Origin: Acidimicrobiales bacterium
GTDB taxonomy: Bacteria > Actinomycetota > Acidimicrobiia > Acidimicrobiales > RAAP-2
DNA length: 64,000 bases
Direction: 5' to 3'
Assembly: GCA_025351385.1 (NCBI GenBank)
Contig: JANXWA010000002.1
Location: 43,723-107,722 of the forward strand
Shown here piece by piece: positions 8,079-17,978 of this stretch (position 1 is the stretch's first letter; every line of letters begins with the position of its first letter). The notes beneath the pieces are model-generated. The model made no database searches. It had not been told where the DNA came from and saw nothing but the letters and a program-made list of their open reading frames with translations. A program made the position numbers and the translations under genes.

Positions 8079-8498
8079 ATGGCGACGACTCGAATTGCGA
8101 AGGCCCTCTGGGAAGGCACTCTGCTCGATGGCCGTGGCACGGTCGAGCTGATCTCGAGCGGCGTCGGAACCTTCCCCATCACGTGGGCGTCGAGGGCCGA
8201 GACGCCCGAGGGCCGCACAAGCCCCGAAGAGCTCATCGCCGCGGCCCACGCCTCGTGCTTCTCGATGGCCCTCTCGAGCGGCCTCGCGAAGTCGGGTAAT
8301 CCGGCCGAGTACCTCGACACGTCGGTTGAAGTCGACTTCCAGCCCGGCGTCGGCATCACCGAGATCCGCATCACGCTCTCCGGCGCGGCCGAAGGCCTCG
8401 ACGCCGCCGGGTTCGCCGAGGCGGCCGAGGTCGCCAAGGCCAACTGCCCCGTCTCCAAGGCTCTCGCCGCAGTGCCCATCAGCCTGACGGTCCACTGA
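8079..8498 (+). CDS. osmC: OsmC-family peroxiredoxin
   Basis: 139 residues, full length for the OsmC subfamily. It reduces organic hydroperoxides with two catalytic cysteines: C60 in HASCFSMALS and C123 in KANCPVSKAL, spaced as in OsmC proteins. The conserved TSPEELIAAAHA segment precedes the first cysteine. AAGGA lies six to ten bases before the ATG. A GTTGATCAAC palindrome (8056-8065) sits just upstream of the ribosome binding site. Monocistronic in appearance, divergent from the preceding hypothetical gene. Confidence 0.93.
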   Translation: MATTRIAKALWEGTLLDGRGTVELISSGVGTFPITWASRAETPEGRTSPEELIAAAHASCFSMALSSGLAKSGNPAEYLDTSVEVDFQPGVGITEIRITLSGAAEGLDAAGFAEAAEVAKANCPVSKALAAVPISLTVH

Positions 8499-8588
8499 CG
8501 GCGGGCAGGGCGGCCCGTCCTCTACTCTTCGCTCCGTCGGCGGACATCGACGTGGCGTAGGTCCCAGAAGACTGAAGGCCAATGAAGC

Positions 8589-9293
8589 ATGACCAGTCCT
8601 AGCAGCGAAGAGAAGCTCCCCCTTTCGCACGGCGCCGCCCGTGACCCAGGGACGCGCACGTTTTCGCGTCGTTCGTCGAGGGTGCTGTTCGGTCGGATCC
8701 TCGGCGTCCTCGGCCTCGTCATCTACAACTGGTGGATCGTCGTGGCGACCAACAGCCACCTTCTGACCAGTTCGGACGAGTTCTTCAGCGACCTCGAAGC
8801 ATTCGGACGGCCCGACGCCAACCTCCTCCAGCGTCTCGACTTGGTCGCCGGTCTGACACTCCTGGCCGCTCTCCTGCTTCGGGGCTCGAGCGGACGTCGG
8901 GGACCTCGACCGGAGTGGAAGTGGCTCGTCGCCTTCTCGATGGCCGGGGCCCTGGGGGGGCAGTTCGCCTACGCCTGCTCCGAGGGACTCAGCGCGATGT
9001 GTCGCCGAGCCGAGTGGCACCTGCAACTGCCCTTTCACCACTACGTCCACGTGCTCTCGGGCGTGGTCGAGTTCGCCGCGGCGACGATGGCGATCTACCT
9101 CGCGGCACGACGCACCAAGGGACAGCGGACCTTGGTCGCTCGTGCCATCAAGTGGATCGCGGTGACTCTGCTGGTCGCCTACCCCCTGCTCGGGATCTGC
9201 TACGTCAGCGACCGATTCGGAGCGTTCGTCGAGCCGGTCTTCTTCATCTGCTTCTCGACAGTGGTGGCCATCGAGCTCTTCGAACCGGCCTGA
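8589..9293 (+). CDS. Six-helix membrane protein, possibly DUF998-like
   Basis: 234 residues with about six predicted membrane helices (near 34-54, 83-98, 112-129, 152-173, 183-203 and 211-231) after a 30-residue hydrophilic head. The loop and helix between 128 and 155 hold conserved-looking polar residues: C130, C138, H144, H150, H151 and H154 (YACSEGLSAMC...FHHYVH). This could be a metal- or haem-binding site, or simply family-specific. The overall layout recalls DUF998 proteins, but the assignment is tentative. It lies between osmC and the sulfur cassette, with 262 bases downstream free of genes. Function unknown. Confidence 0.65.
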   Translation: MTSPSSEEKLPLSHGAARDPGTRTFSRRSSRVLFGRILGVLGLVIYNWWIVVATNSHLLTSSDEFFSDLEAFGRPDANLLQRLDLVAGLTLLAALLLRGSSGRRGPRPEWKWLVAFSMAGALGGQFAYACSEGLSAMCRRAEWHLQLPFHHYVHVLSGVVEFAAATMAIYLAARRTKGQRTLVARAIKWIAVTLLVAYPLLGICYVSDRFGAFVEPVFFICFSTVVAIELFEPA

Positions 9294-9555
9294 CCGGCGC
9301 GGGCCCGCGGCGCGGGTCCCTTCGACGCGACACCACCGGGTCCAGCCAACGCCTTCGCGAGCTCGACCCACTGCCACAAATCTCAGTGTCCACCACGCGT
9401 TGAAGCGTTAAGGGTCCTCGTCGACGTTGCCGCCCGAGGTCCGTTTACGCAGATCAGTCACCGGAACCCCTGGTGCTCTCTGAAATGACTTTGTACCCTT
9501 ACTGACCCTGCGGCGGGAGGCGCATGATGGCCGTGAGGGACGAGAAAGGTCCCGT

Positions 9556-10812
9556 ATGCACCGGATTGTGATTCTGGGTGGAGGCACTGGCGGAACGTTG
9601 AGTGCGAACCGTCTGCGCAAGTCCTACAGCGCGGACGAAGCGAGCATCACCGTCGTCGACGAGAACGACGACCACCTCTACCAGCCGGGCCTACTCTTCA
9701 TCCCGTTTGGCCAACGCCAAACATCGGACCTCATCCGCCCTCGAGGTCGCCAGTTGCTCCGCGGAATTGACTACGTCACGACGGGGGTGGACCGCGTCGA
9801 CCTGCCCGCGAACACCGTCGTCTTGAATGACGGAAGCCAACTGGTCTATGACGTGCTCGTCGTGGCCACCGGCTCGGTCGTCTCCCCCGAGGAGACCGAA
9901 GGCCTGACCGGCGAAGGTTGGATGGAGAAGGTATTCACCTTCTACACTCCCGAAGGCGCGACGGCGCTCGCGACGGCGCTTGACGGCTTCACGGCGGGTC
10001 GCCTCGTCGTCTCCATAGTCGATTTGCCGATCAAGTGCCCAGTAGCGCCGATGGAGTTCTGCTTCCTGGCCGATTCGTACTTTCGCGAGCGCGGAGTGCG
10101 CGATGATATCGAGATCACCTACGTGACGCCACTCGACGCAGCGTTCACGCGGCCGGTGTGTGCCCAGGTCGTTGGTGGAATGCTCGATGAGCGCCGCATC
10201 GAGCTAGTGACCGAGTTCAACACCGCCAACGTGGACGGAGGTGGCGGACGCCTCATTTCCTTCGACGGTCGCGAGGTCCCCTTTGACCTCGCCGTCGTGA
10301 CACCGGTGCACAGCGGCGCCCCCTGCATCCTGCGGTCCGAGGGCCTCGGCGACGCGCTGGGCTTCGTCGCCGCCGACCAACACACGCTCCAGTCAACGGC
10401 GTCACCCAACGTCTTCGCCATTGGTGACGCGACGTCGTTACCGGCCTCCAAGGCCGGCTCGGTCGCGGACTTCGAGGGGACGGTACTGGTGGCGAACATC
10501 CGCCACTACCTCGCCGGAGAGCCCCTCGACGCACGTTTCGACGGTCACGCCAACTGCTTCATCGAGAGCGGCGACAAGAAGGCCATGCTGATCGACTTCA
10601 ACTACGAGCTCGAACCGGTGCCTGGTCACTTCCCCGGGCGCGTCGGACTACCGCTGCTGAAGCCGACCCGCCTCAACCACCTGGGCAAGTTGATGTTCCA
10701 GTGGGTCTATTGGCACGCGCTGCTCCCCGGCCGGGACATCCCCGGCATCCACAGCGCGATGCCGCGACGAGGCAAGCAGTTGGCCGCCGCTACGAAGAAG
10801 GGAGTGTCATGA
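9556..10812 (+). CDS. sqr: Sulfide:quinone oxidoreductase-like flavoprotein
   Basis: 418 residues. The N-terminal dinucleotide fold (MHRIVILGGGTGGTLSANRL) binds FAD and the second motif VFAIGDATSLPASKAGS near 287-302 binds the flavin ribityl/phosphate. Cysteines C161 (IKCPVAPMEF) and C334 (HANCFIE) align with the two redox-active cysteines that pass sulfur on the re face in SQR; the family oxidises sulfide to polysulfide or persulfide and reduces membrane quinone. The C-terminal 60 residues are amphipathic, consistent with peripheral membrane attachment. It overlaps the DsrC gene by four bases, so a sulfur-relay partnership is likely. Flavocytochrome c-type sulfide dehydrogenase is an alternative. 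Confidence 0.85.
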   Translation: MHRIVILGGGTGGTLSANRLRKSYSADEASITVVDENDDHLYQPGLLFIPFGQRQTSDLIRPRGRQLLRGIDYVTTGVDRVDLPANTVVLNDGSQLVYDVLVVATGSVVSPEETEGLTGEGWMEKVFTFYTPEGATALATALDGFTAGRLVVSIVDLPIKCPVAPMEFCFLADSYFRERGVRDDIEITYVTPLDAAFTRPVCAQVVGGMLDERRIELVTEFNTANVDGGGGRLISFDGREVPFDLAVVTPVHSGAPCILRSEGLGDALGFVAADQHTLQSTASPNVFAIGDATSLPASKAGSVADFEGTVLVANIRHYLAGEPLDARFDGHANCFIESGDKKAMLIDFNYELEPVPGHFPGRVGLPLLKPTRLNHLGKLMFQWVYWHALLPGRDIPGIHSAMPRRGKQLAAATKKGVS

Positions 10813-11126
10813 GCGTTGACACCATTGCCGGAACGACCATCGACCTCAACGAGGAGGGTTTTCTCACGGACTGGACGCAGTGGAACGAGGCGGTGGCCGT
10901 GGAGCTGGCTCGGCGCGAAGGCGTCGACCCGCTCACCGCGCGCCACTGGGAGGTCATCTGGTTCATGCGCCGCGAGTTCGAGGAGAAGGGCACCGGTCCG
11001 ACCGTGCGCATACTGGGCAAGACCTCGGGCGTGCCCGTGAAGGAGCTCTACGAGCTCTTCCCGAAGGGTCCGGCCAAGCTCGCCGCCAAGATCGCCGGCA
11101 TCCCCAAGCCCCGCGGCTGCATCTAG
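10809..11126 (+). CDS. DsrC/TusE-family sulfur carrier protein
   Basis: 105 residues from ATG 10809, overlapping the SQR stop (ATGA). The family motif HWEVIWFMRREF (about 46-57) and the flexible C-terminal arm (FPKGPAKLAAKIAGIPKPRGCI) identify DsrC/TusE. The penultimate cysteine C104 (CysA), which carries the persulfide, is present. The second arm cysteine of true DsrC (CysB, eleven residues earlier) is replaced by A93. Proteins of this type cannot form the intramolecular trisulfide and act as one-cysteine sulfur relays like TusE. The neighbours suggest it receives sulfur from SQR or from the DsrE-like protein. Confidence 0.92.
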   Translation: MSVDTIAGTTIDLNEEGFLTDWTQWNEAVAVELARREGVDPLTARHWEVIWFMRREFEEKGTGPTVRILGKTSGVPVKELYELFPKGPAKLAAKIAGIPKPRGCI

Positions 11127-11150
11127 TCAACAACCAAGAAGGAGTTCACC

Positions 11151-11618
11151 ATGGGTGACAAGATCACGAAGGTATCCATCATCGTCTCGAAGGGCTCCCT
11201 CGAGGGCATCTACCCGGGGCTGATCATGGCCAACGGCGCACGCGCCGAGGGGATCGAGGCGAACCTGTTCTTCACGTTCTTCGGCCTCGACGCGATTCAC
11301 GCGAAGCGGCTCAACCACATCAAGGTCTCGACCGTCGGCAACCCCGGGATGCACATGGCAACGCTGCTCGGCGGCCTGCCGGGGATGTCGGCCATTGCGA
11401 CGCACATGATGGGCAAGAAGATGGAGCAGTTCGACATCCCGGGGATCCCGGAGTTCATGGAACTGATCGGCGACACCGGGTGCGGCATGTACGCGTGCAA
11501 GGCCTCGGTCGACCTCTTCGGCTTCGAGAAGAACGACTTCATCCCCCAGGTCCAGGACATCATCACCGTCGGCGAGTTCTACGAGATCGCGGCCGGCGGC
11601 GAGATCATCTTCACGTAG
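11151..11618 (+). CDS. DsrE/DsrF-like (DsrE2-type) sulfur-relay protein
   Basis: 155 residues; AAGGAG at 11139-11144, six bases before ATG. The start (ITKVSIIVSKGSLEGIYPGLIMANGARAEG, split here only for description) shows the beta-alpha layout of DsrE/peroxiredoxin-like proteins. Two cysteines, C111 and C116 in TGCGMYACKAS, occupy the active-site region where DsrE2 proteins hold persulfide sulfur. A Met-rich segment (MHMATLLGGLPGMSAIATHMMG, about 67-88) may anchor it to the membrane or to a partner. Third gene of the sulfur cassette, 24 bases after the DsrC gene. Exact reaction unproven; transfer of sulfane sulfur to DsrC is the natural inference. Confidence 0.85.
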   Translation: MGDKITKVSIIVSKGSLEGIYPGLIMANGARAEGIEANLFFTFFGLDAIHAKRLNHIKVSTVGNPGMHMATLLGGLPGMSAIATHMMGKKMEQFDIPGIPEFMELIGDTGCGMYACKASVDLFGFEKNDFIPQVQDIITVGEFYEIAAGGEIIFT

Positions 11619-11633
11619 GCGGACGGGCCGGCG

Positions 11634-13250
11634 TCACTCCTCGATGTCGACCAGCTCCAGACTCTCGGCCGTGCCCGTGTAGTAGGCGACGAGCGCCGAG
11701 ACCAGCAGCAGTAGCCCCGACGCCACGAGGGCGATGTCCAGTCCGTGAGTCAACGCGCCGAACGCCGCGTTCACCACCTTGTCGATGATCGCCTGGACCG
11801 CCTTGGTGCTGTGGCCGCTGATGGCGGCGGCCTGCGAGCTCGCGGTGCCGGTAGTGACTGCGGTGATGATCTGGGAGCGGAAGGCCGGCGGCACCCCGAG
11901 TTGGATGAGTCGCTGGGTCAAGTTGACGGTCAATTGCCCGTTGACGATGGACCCCAGGATCGCGACGCCCGCCACGGCCCCCAGTTCACGAGCGGTGTTG
12001 ACCGCCGACGAGGCCATGCCCGAATTCGACGCGGGAAGGCTCGACAGGGCCGTCGCGTTCACCGGAACGATCAGGATGCCGAAGCCGATGCCGGCCAGAC
12101 CCATCGTCCAGCCGAGCGACGAGACGCCCACGTGAGGGCCGATCACCCGCTCGGTCAACAGCACGCCGACCGCGGCCAGGAGGCAGCCAACCGTCATCGG
12201 GAACCTCGAACCGACACGGCCCACCCAGCGCCCGGTGAACAACGCCGAGACCACGATGCCCCCGAGCAAAGGGAGGAAGTCGAGCGCCAGGCCGTAGGCG
12301 CTGACCGACGTGACGACCTCCAAGTACAGCGCCACGAAGAAGAAGATCGAAAAGACCGAGAAGAAGCTGGCGAACGCGATGAAGGCCGAGCCGGTGAAGG
12401 AGCGCCGCCGGAAGAACCCGAGCTCGAGCATCGGGTCCTTCGCCCGTTTCTCGGCCAGGTAGAAGACGGGGATCGTCGCCGCGCTGACGATGTAGAGCGT
12501 GATGACCCACCCGGTGACATAGCCCGTCAACTCGCCTTGGATGGTGGCGAAGGTGGCCGTGCCGAGCACGACCGCCGCCAGGAAGAAGCCGGCGAGGTCC
12601 ACTTGCCGTCGGATCGGGTTCACGCTCTCGGGCAGCGCGATCGCCGCCACGACCAAGGCGAGACCGCCGAACACCAGGTTGAACCAGAACACCGCGCGCC
12701 ACGACCAGATTCCGACGAGGATCCCTCCGACCACCGGTCCCATCGCGAGCGCCAGGCCGCAGACCGCGGCCCACGTCCCGAGGGCCCGGGCCCGCGAACG
12801 CCGGTCGGGGAAGATGTGGCGGATCATCGACAGCGTGCCCGGTTCGGAGGCCGCCGCGCCCACTCCCATGACGATCCGTCCGATCACCAGCTCGCTCGGG
12901 TTGACCGCGATCGCGCTGACGATCGAACCGCCGCAGAAGATCGCCACGCCGATGAGCATGACCTTCTTACGGCCGAAGTTGTCGCCCAATGCGCCGAACA
13001 TCAGCATCAAGCTGGCGAAGGCCAGGGCGTAGCCGCCGACGACCCACTGCAACTGCGACACGTTCGAATGGAGCTCGGACTGCACGCTGGTGAGGACCGC
13101 ACTCGCCACCGTGTTGTCGAGGAAGGTGAGAAAGAGGATGGCGAGGAGCGCGGCGAAGGCGAAGTGGGTCTTCAATCGGCGCACGATGGATCCTCGGATC
13201 TCCTCCGGGTCGAAGTGCGAGGGGGATGGGCGGCCGGTCTGGTCGGACAT
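11634..13250 (-). CDS. DHA2-family MFS drug exporter (EmrB/QacA type)
   Basis: 538 residues with about fourteen membrane helices after a 28-residue cytoplasmic head. Family motifs are visible: FLDNTVASAVL in helix 1 (motif D1), GALGDNFGRKKVM between helices 2 and 3 (motif A), and the antiporter motif C with GPVVGGILVG in helix 5. These proteins expel hydrophobic drugs by proton exchange. No TetR-type regulator is adjacent. Its stop faces the DsrE-like stop at 15 bases, so it is transcribed separately from the sulfur cassette. Substrate unknown. Confidence 0.9.
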   Translation of the reverse strand: MSDQTGRPSPSHFDPEEIRGSIVRRLKTHFAFAALLAILFLTFLDNTVASAVLTSVQSELHSNVSQLQWVVGGYALAFASLMLMFGALGDNFGRKKVMLIGVAIFCGGSIVSAIAVNPSELVIGRIVMGVGAAASEPGTLSMIRHIFPDRRSRARALGTWAAVCGLALAMGPVVGGILVGIWSWRAVFWFNLVFGGLALVVAAIALPESVNPIRRQVDLAGFFLAAVVLGTATFATIQGELTGYVTGWVITLYIVSAATIPVFYLAEKRAKDPMLELGFFRRRSFTGSAFIAFASFFSVFSIFFFVALYLEVVTSVSAYGLALDFLPLLGGIVVSALFTGRWVGRVGSRFPMTVGCLLAAVGVLLTERVIGPHVGVSSLGWTMGLAGIGFGILIVPVNATALSSLPASNSGMASSAVNTARELGAVAGVAILGSIVNGQLTVNLTQRLIQLGVPPAFRSQIITAVTTGTASSQAAAISGHSTKAVQAIIDKVVNAAFGALTHGLDIALVASGLLLLVSALVAYYTGTAESLELVDIEE

Positions 13251-13339
13251 TCGCCCCTTTCCCCACGCGTCATCTCAGTACGTACTGTGCGCCATGCTAC
13301 CGACCGACGGGTCAGGTCGCGCCACCGTCGGCGAGGCCG

Positions 13340-13780
13340 CTACTTCTTCTTCAGCACGAAGGTGATGTTGGCGGACGCGGTGTCACCGCCGCTGATGTTG
13401 CCGACGCTGACGGCGCACTTGTTCAAGTTCGTGGACTTGGTGCCGCACTTGCCGTTGCCGATGACGCCGGTGATCAGCTTGAACTTCGTGGCCGGCAGCA
13501 CGCCCTTGGCGCTGGCGGTGACCGGGAACGCCGTGGCCGTGTCGCAACCGGTGGCGTCCTTGGCCGTGCGCAGGCACTCGGTGATGTACAGCTGGTCCTT
13601 CGGCTTGAAGCCGGTGCCCTTCACTGTGACGGACTTGCCGTTGGTCAGCCCGGTCGATGGGGTGACAACCAGCTTCGGCACACTCTTCGCACCGGCCACG
13701 GTCGCCAGGCCACCGCTCAGTATCCCGGTACTCAACACCGCAACGGCGGCCGCCGTGCGAATCGATCGAATCGCTGTCAC
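13340..13780 (-). CDS. Secreted neocarzinostatin-fold protein
   Basis: 146 residues from GTG 13780, which follows a GGAGG ribosome binding site; longer in-frame starts lack one. Residues 1-31 form a Sec signal peptide with Arg-rich n-region, hydrophobic core and a VAGA-type cleavage site. The mature part is a single immunoglobulin-like beta domain (VVTPSTGLTNGKSVTVKGTGF opening strand pair). Four cysteines form two likely disulfides, C69-C79 and C112-C122; the ten-residue spacing of the first matches neocarzinostatin. Family members include enediyne-binding apoproteins, but no enediyne genes are seen, and many environmental relatives have unknown roles. The C-terminus ends in three lysines. 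Confidence 0.8.
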   Translation of the reverse strand: MTAIRSIRTAAAVAVLSTGILSGGLATVAGAKSVPKLVVTPSTGLTNGKSVTVKGTGFKPKDQLYITECLRTAKDATGCDTATAFPVTASAKGVLPATKFKLITGVIGNGKCGTKSTNLNKCAVSVGNISGGDTASANITFVLKKK

Positions 13781-14025
13781 ATCGCCTCCAGTCCACTCAG
13801 GTGGAACGGAACTTCCGGCCATCGTCGGCTCGGCCAAGGACGAACGACGACGGACGGACGTCCGACCCGCTAATGCGCTCATGGTAGCAAGACGCTGCCT
13901 CGTTTCGCGCGCAACCAGCGCACGTCGAAACTCCCCGACTGGTCGTCAACGCATGAGGTTCAACGCATCTGAAGAATAAGGAAACACTTACCATGGCGCT
14001 CCTTAGTCGCCGACGACGCCAATGA

Positions 14026-14056
14026 CAGAGGCCGGACCCCACGGGCCCGGCCTCTG
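14026..14056 (-). terminator. Hairpin terminator downstream of groEL
   Basis: CAGAGGCCGG (14026-14035) pairs perfectly with CCGGCCTCTG (14047-14056) around an 11-base loop, 20 bases after the groEL stop. There is no strong U tract, as is common in actinobacterial terminators. Confidence 0.65.
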
Positions 14057-14075
14057 CATCGTCCGTGGACGTCGA

Positions 14076-15749
<1,674 letters not shown>

Positions 15750-15756
15750 TCACGAC

Positions 15757-16053
15757 TTACTTCTTGGTTATGGTTGCCAGCACGTCGCGGCTCGAAAGAA
15801 TCAAGAGGTCCTCACCGTCGACGGTGATCTCGGTGCCGCCGTACTTCGAGTAGACGACCGTGTCACCGACGCTGACGCCCGTGGGGATCAGCTCACCGGA
15901 GGTCTCGGTGCGACGACCGGGACCCGTAGCAAGCACCTCGCCCTGCTGGGGCTTCTCCTTGGCGGTGTCGGGAATGACTAGGCCGGACGCCGTGGTGGCC
16001 TCGGCACTGTTCGGGCGAACGACAATCCGGTCTTCCAATGGGTGCAACTTCAT
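15757..16053 (-). CDS. groES: Co-chaperonin GroES
   Basis: 98 residues, starting at ATG 16053 behind AGGAGG-like purines. The GroES fold is complete: [10 protein letters not shown] at the start, the mobile loop around residues 17-33 ([21 protein letters not shown]) that docks onto GroEL, and the [11 protein letters not shown] strand. It caps the GroEL ring. Upstream lie two tandem CIRCE-type inverted repeats overlapping the promoter, so HrcA repression and heat induction are expected. Confidence 0.98.
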   Translation of the reverse strand: MKLHPLEDRIVVRPNSAEATTASGLVIPDTAKEKPQQGEVLATGPGRRTETSGELIPTGVSVGDTVVYSKYGGTEITVDGEDLLILSSRDVLATITKK

Positions 16054-16074
16054 GATTTCCTGCCTCCTGCGCTT

Positions 16075-16101
16075 TTGGCACTCGAATGTTCCGACTGCCA
16101 A
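16075..16101 (-). promoter_or_regulatory. CIRCE operator 1 (HrcA site) of groES
   Basis: TTGGCACTC, nine-base spacer, GACTGCCAA: one mismatch from a perfect 9-9-9 inverted repeat and close to the CIRCE consensus TTAGCACTC-N9-GAGTGCTAA. It lies 22 bases before the groES start. Confidence 0.85.
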
Positions 16102-16102
16102 T

Positions 16103-16129
16103 TTAGCAGCCGGAGCGCCCGAGTGCCAA
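16103..16129 (-). promoter_or_regulatory. CIRCE operator 2 overlapping groES promoter
   Basis: TTAGCAGCC, nine-base spacer, GAGTGCCAA: a second, weaker CIRCE one base from the first. On the minus strand TTGGCA (16124-16129) and TAAATT (16100-16105), 18 bases apart, form the likely groES promoter, so both operators cover it. Confidence 0.7.
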
Positions 16130-16161
16130 CGGAGTTCAAAGCCCTGGTTTAGCCTGAGCGG

Positions 16162-17385
16162 ATGGCCTTCACCCCCCTGCAGCGCCGTGACCTCCGGCTG
16201 CTCGCCGGGCTGAGGGGAGTCACCTACCTGGGCGACTCCATGGCCCTGGTGACCCTGTACCTGCGCCTCGCCCCGATCGGCCACGCCTGGGCGATCGCGG
16301 CCCTCTCGATCGCGGGCACCCTGCCGTTCGTGGTGTTGTCCCCGCTCGCCGGCCACGTCGTCGACCACGTACCGGCGAAGCGGCTCCTGACCCGTCTGGG
16401 CCTCGCAGAGGCGGTCATCTGCCTCGGTATCGGCCACTGGCACTCGATGACCGCGACCCTCTCGCTGATGCTGGCGCTCAGCACGTGCGTCGCCTTCTCC
16501 TTCCCCGGCTACTCGGCACTGGTGCCGACCATCGCGGGCGAGGACAACGTCTCACGGGCCCAGGGCCTAATGCAGGCCGTCCAAGGCGGGGCAGCCGTCC
16601 TCGGCCCGATCACGGGGGGTCTGCTCGTCGGATGGACCGGCCAGAGCTGGCCGCTCTTCCTCGACGCGACCTGCTACCTGGTTGCCGCGTTCGCCACGAC
16701 GCGCCTGCACCACGACCGGCGCCCCTCGCCGACCAACGCCATCGAGCGCCTGGAGTCGGGCAAGATGACGGCCGGCGTCCTCTTCCTCTGGAACGACCGA
16801 CTGCTTCGGCCTATCGTCCTGACGACGCTCGTCTTCCTGTTCACGCTCAACATCATCAACGTGGGCGAGGTCTTCTTCGTCACCGTCACCCTGCACGCCT
16901 CGGCCATCTATTACGGCCTGCTCGGCGCGAGCTTCGGCCTCGGGCTAGTCGCCGGGTCCCTGCTCGCGGGCAAGCTGGACCAGGGACACGTGCACCTGGC
17001 CCGGCGGATCTTCCTCGCCATCGTCGTCGTGGGCGTCATGTTCGGCCTCGTCGGTCTCGCGACACGCGTCGAGTACATCTATCCGCTCATGGTGGTCGCG
17101 GGAGTCGCCGCGGGCATCGCCCGGGTCGCCTTCATGACCCTCTGCACGGTGCGCTCGGCGGAACTGCTGCGCGGACGGGTCTTCGCGGCCGTGGAGGCGA
17201 TCTTCACCGGTGGCCAGATCGGCGCGACGGCGCTGGGCGGGCTCGTCCTCTCACTGGTGGCCCCGCGTACGGTCTTCCAGGTCGGCGGCGGCGTCGCGAC
17301 TTTGTCGGCCGTCCTCCTCGGGCCGTTGGCGCTGCGGGCGAGCTCGACCGCGCACACGCGCGAGCTCGATAATCAGGGCGACTGA
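16162..17385 (+). CDS. MFS transporter
   Basis: 407 residues, about twelve helices, divergent from groES with 108 bases between the starts. The layout matches the MFS_3/enterobactin-exporter-like group: an early [12 protein letters not shown] helix, then [17 protein letters not shown] as the motif A loop and [13 protein letters not shown] in helix 5. Substrate unknown; the relatives are proton-linked exporters. Its last 13 bases overlap the convergent pdxH gene. Confidence 0.82.
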   Translation: MAFTPLQRRDLRLLAGLRGVTYLGDSMALVTLYLRLAPIGHAWAIAALSIAGTLPFVVLSPLAGHVVDHVPAKRLLTRLGLAEAVICLGIGHWHSMTATLSLMLALSTCVAFSFPGYSALVPTIAGEDNVSRAQGLMQAVQGGAAVLGPITGGLLVGWTGQSWPLFLDATCYLVAAFATTRLHHDRRPSPTNAIERLESGKMTAGVLFLWNDRLLRPIVLTTLVFLFTLNIINVGEVFFVTVTLHASAIYYGLLGASFGLGLVAGSLLAGKLDQGHVHLARRIFLAIVVVGVMFGLVGLATRVEYIYPLMVVAGVAAGIARVAFMTLCTVRSAELLRGRVFAAVEAIFTGGQIGATALGGLVLSLVAPRTVFQVGGGVATLSAVLLGPLALRASSTAHTRELDNQGD

Positions 17386-17978
17386 CGCTGGCGGGCCCAG
17401 CCGTCGCCGGCCGGGTCGTAAACGACGCGGTCGTGCAACCGGTCCTGGCGATGCTGCCAGAACTCGAAGTGCGTCGGCGTGAGCCGGTAGCCGCCCCACG
17501 TGGCCGGTCGCGGGACGTCGCGCCCCTCGAACTCGGCCTCGACGGCGCGAACGCGCTCCTCGAGCACGGCGCGGCTCGCGAGCGGACTGCTCTGCGCGCT
17601 CGCGTGCGCGCCGAGCTGGTGACCGCGCGGACGGGCATCGAAGTAGGCGTCGGACTCGGCCGCGGTCATGCGCCCAACGGAGCCCTCGATCCGGATCTGG
17701 CGACCGAGCCCCTCGCAGTACCAGAGCAGCGCTCCGTAAGGGTTCGCTGCGAGGTCGCGGCCCTTGCGGGATCCGTAGTTCGTGTACCAGCCGAAGGAGT
17801 GGTCGTCGACGTGGCGCAACAGCACCATCCGGGCGCTCGGGTGACCGCGCGGGCTCGAGGTCACGAGCGCGACCGTCTCACGATCGGGCATGTGACCGAC
17901 CGCCTCGTCGAACCACCGGTGGAACTGCCCGAAAGGGCTGGGGTCGCACTGCGACTCGTCGAAGGGGGCCCAAGTCAT
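17373..17978 (-). CDS. pdxH: Pyridoxamine 5'-phosphate oxidase
   Basis: 201 residues from ATG 17978, which overlaps the tsaD stop by four bases. It oxidises pyridoxine or pyridoxamine 5'-phosphate to PLP using FMN. Typical segments: SARMVLLRHVD and GWYTNYGSRKGRDLAANPYGALLWYC (FMN phosphate and substrate contacts, described in part), and the C-terminal dimerisation region ending RPATWGGYRLTP.HFEFWQHRQDRLHDR, with the conserved R.HDR end. The supply of PLP fits its neighbour alr, a PLP enzyme a few kilobases away, although the link may be coincidental. Confidence 0.95.
   Translation of the reverse strand: MTWAPFDESQCDPSPFGQFHRWFDEAVGHMPDRETVALVTSSPRGHPSARMVLLRHVDDHSFGWYTNYGSRKGRDLAANPYGALLWYCEGLGRQIRIEGSVGRMTAAESDAYFDARPRGHQLGAHASAQSSPLASRAVLEERVRAVEAEFEGRDVPRPATWGGYRLTPTHFEFWQHRQDRLHDRVVYDPAGDGWARQRQSP

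Noticed and set aside
9298..9320. GC-rich inverted repeat after the six-helix membrane protein
   Set aside because: Could be a terminator, but the loop is too short without opening base pairs and no U tract follows; not strong enough to list.
9537..9553. GGGAC-N7-GTCCC repeat before the SQR gene as a DevR box
   Set aside because: The DosR box needs a four-base spacer between these halves; here it is seven, and flanks do not match.
11745..13979. A 744-codon plus-strand frame opposite the DHA2 exporter
   Set aside because: Highly Arg/Asp/His-rich sequence that spans the exporter and neocarzinostatin genes; a shadow frame.
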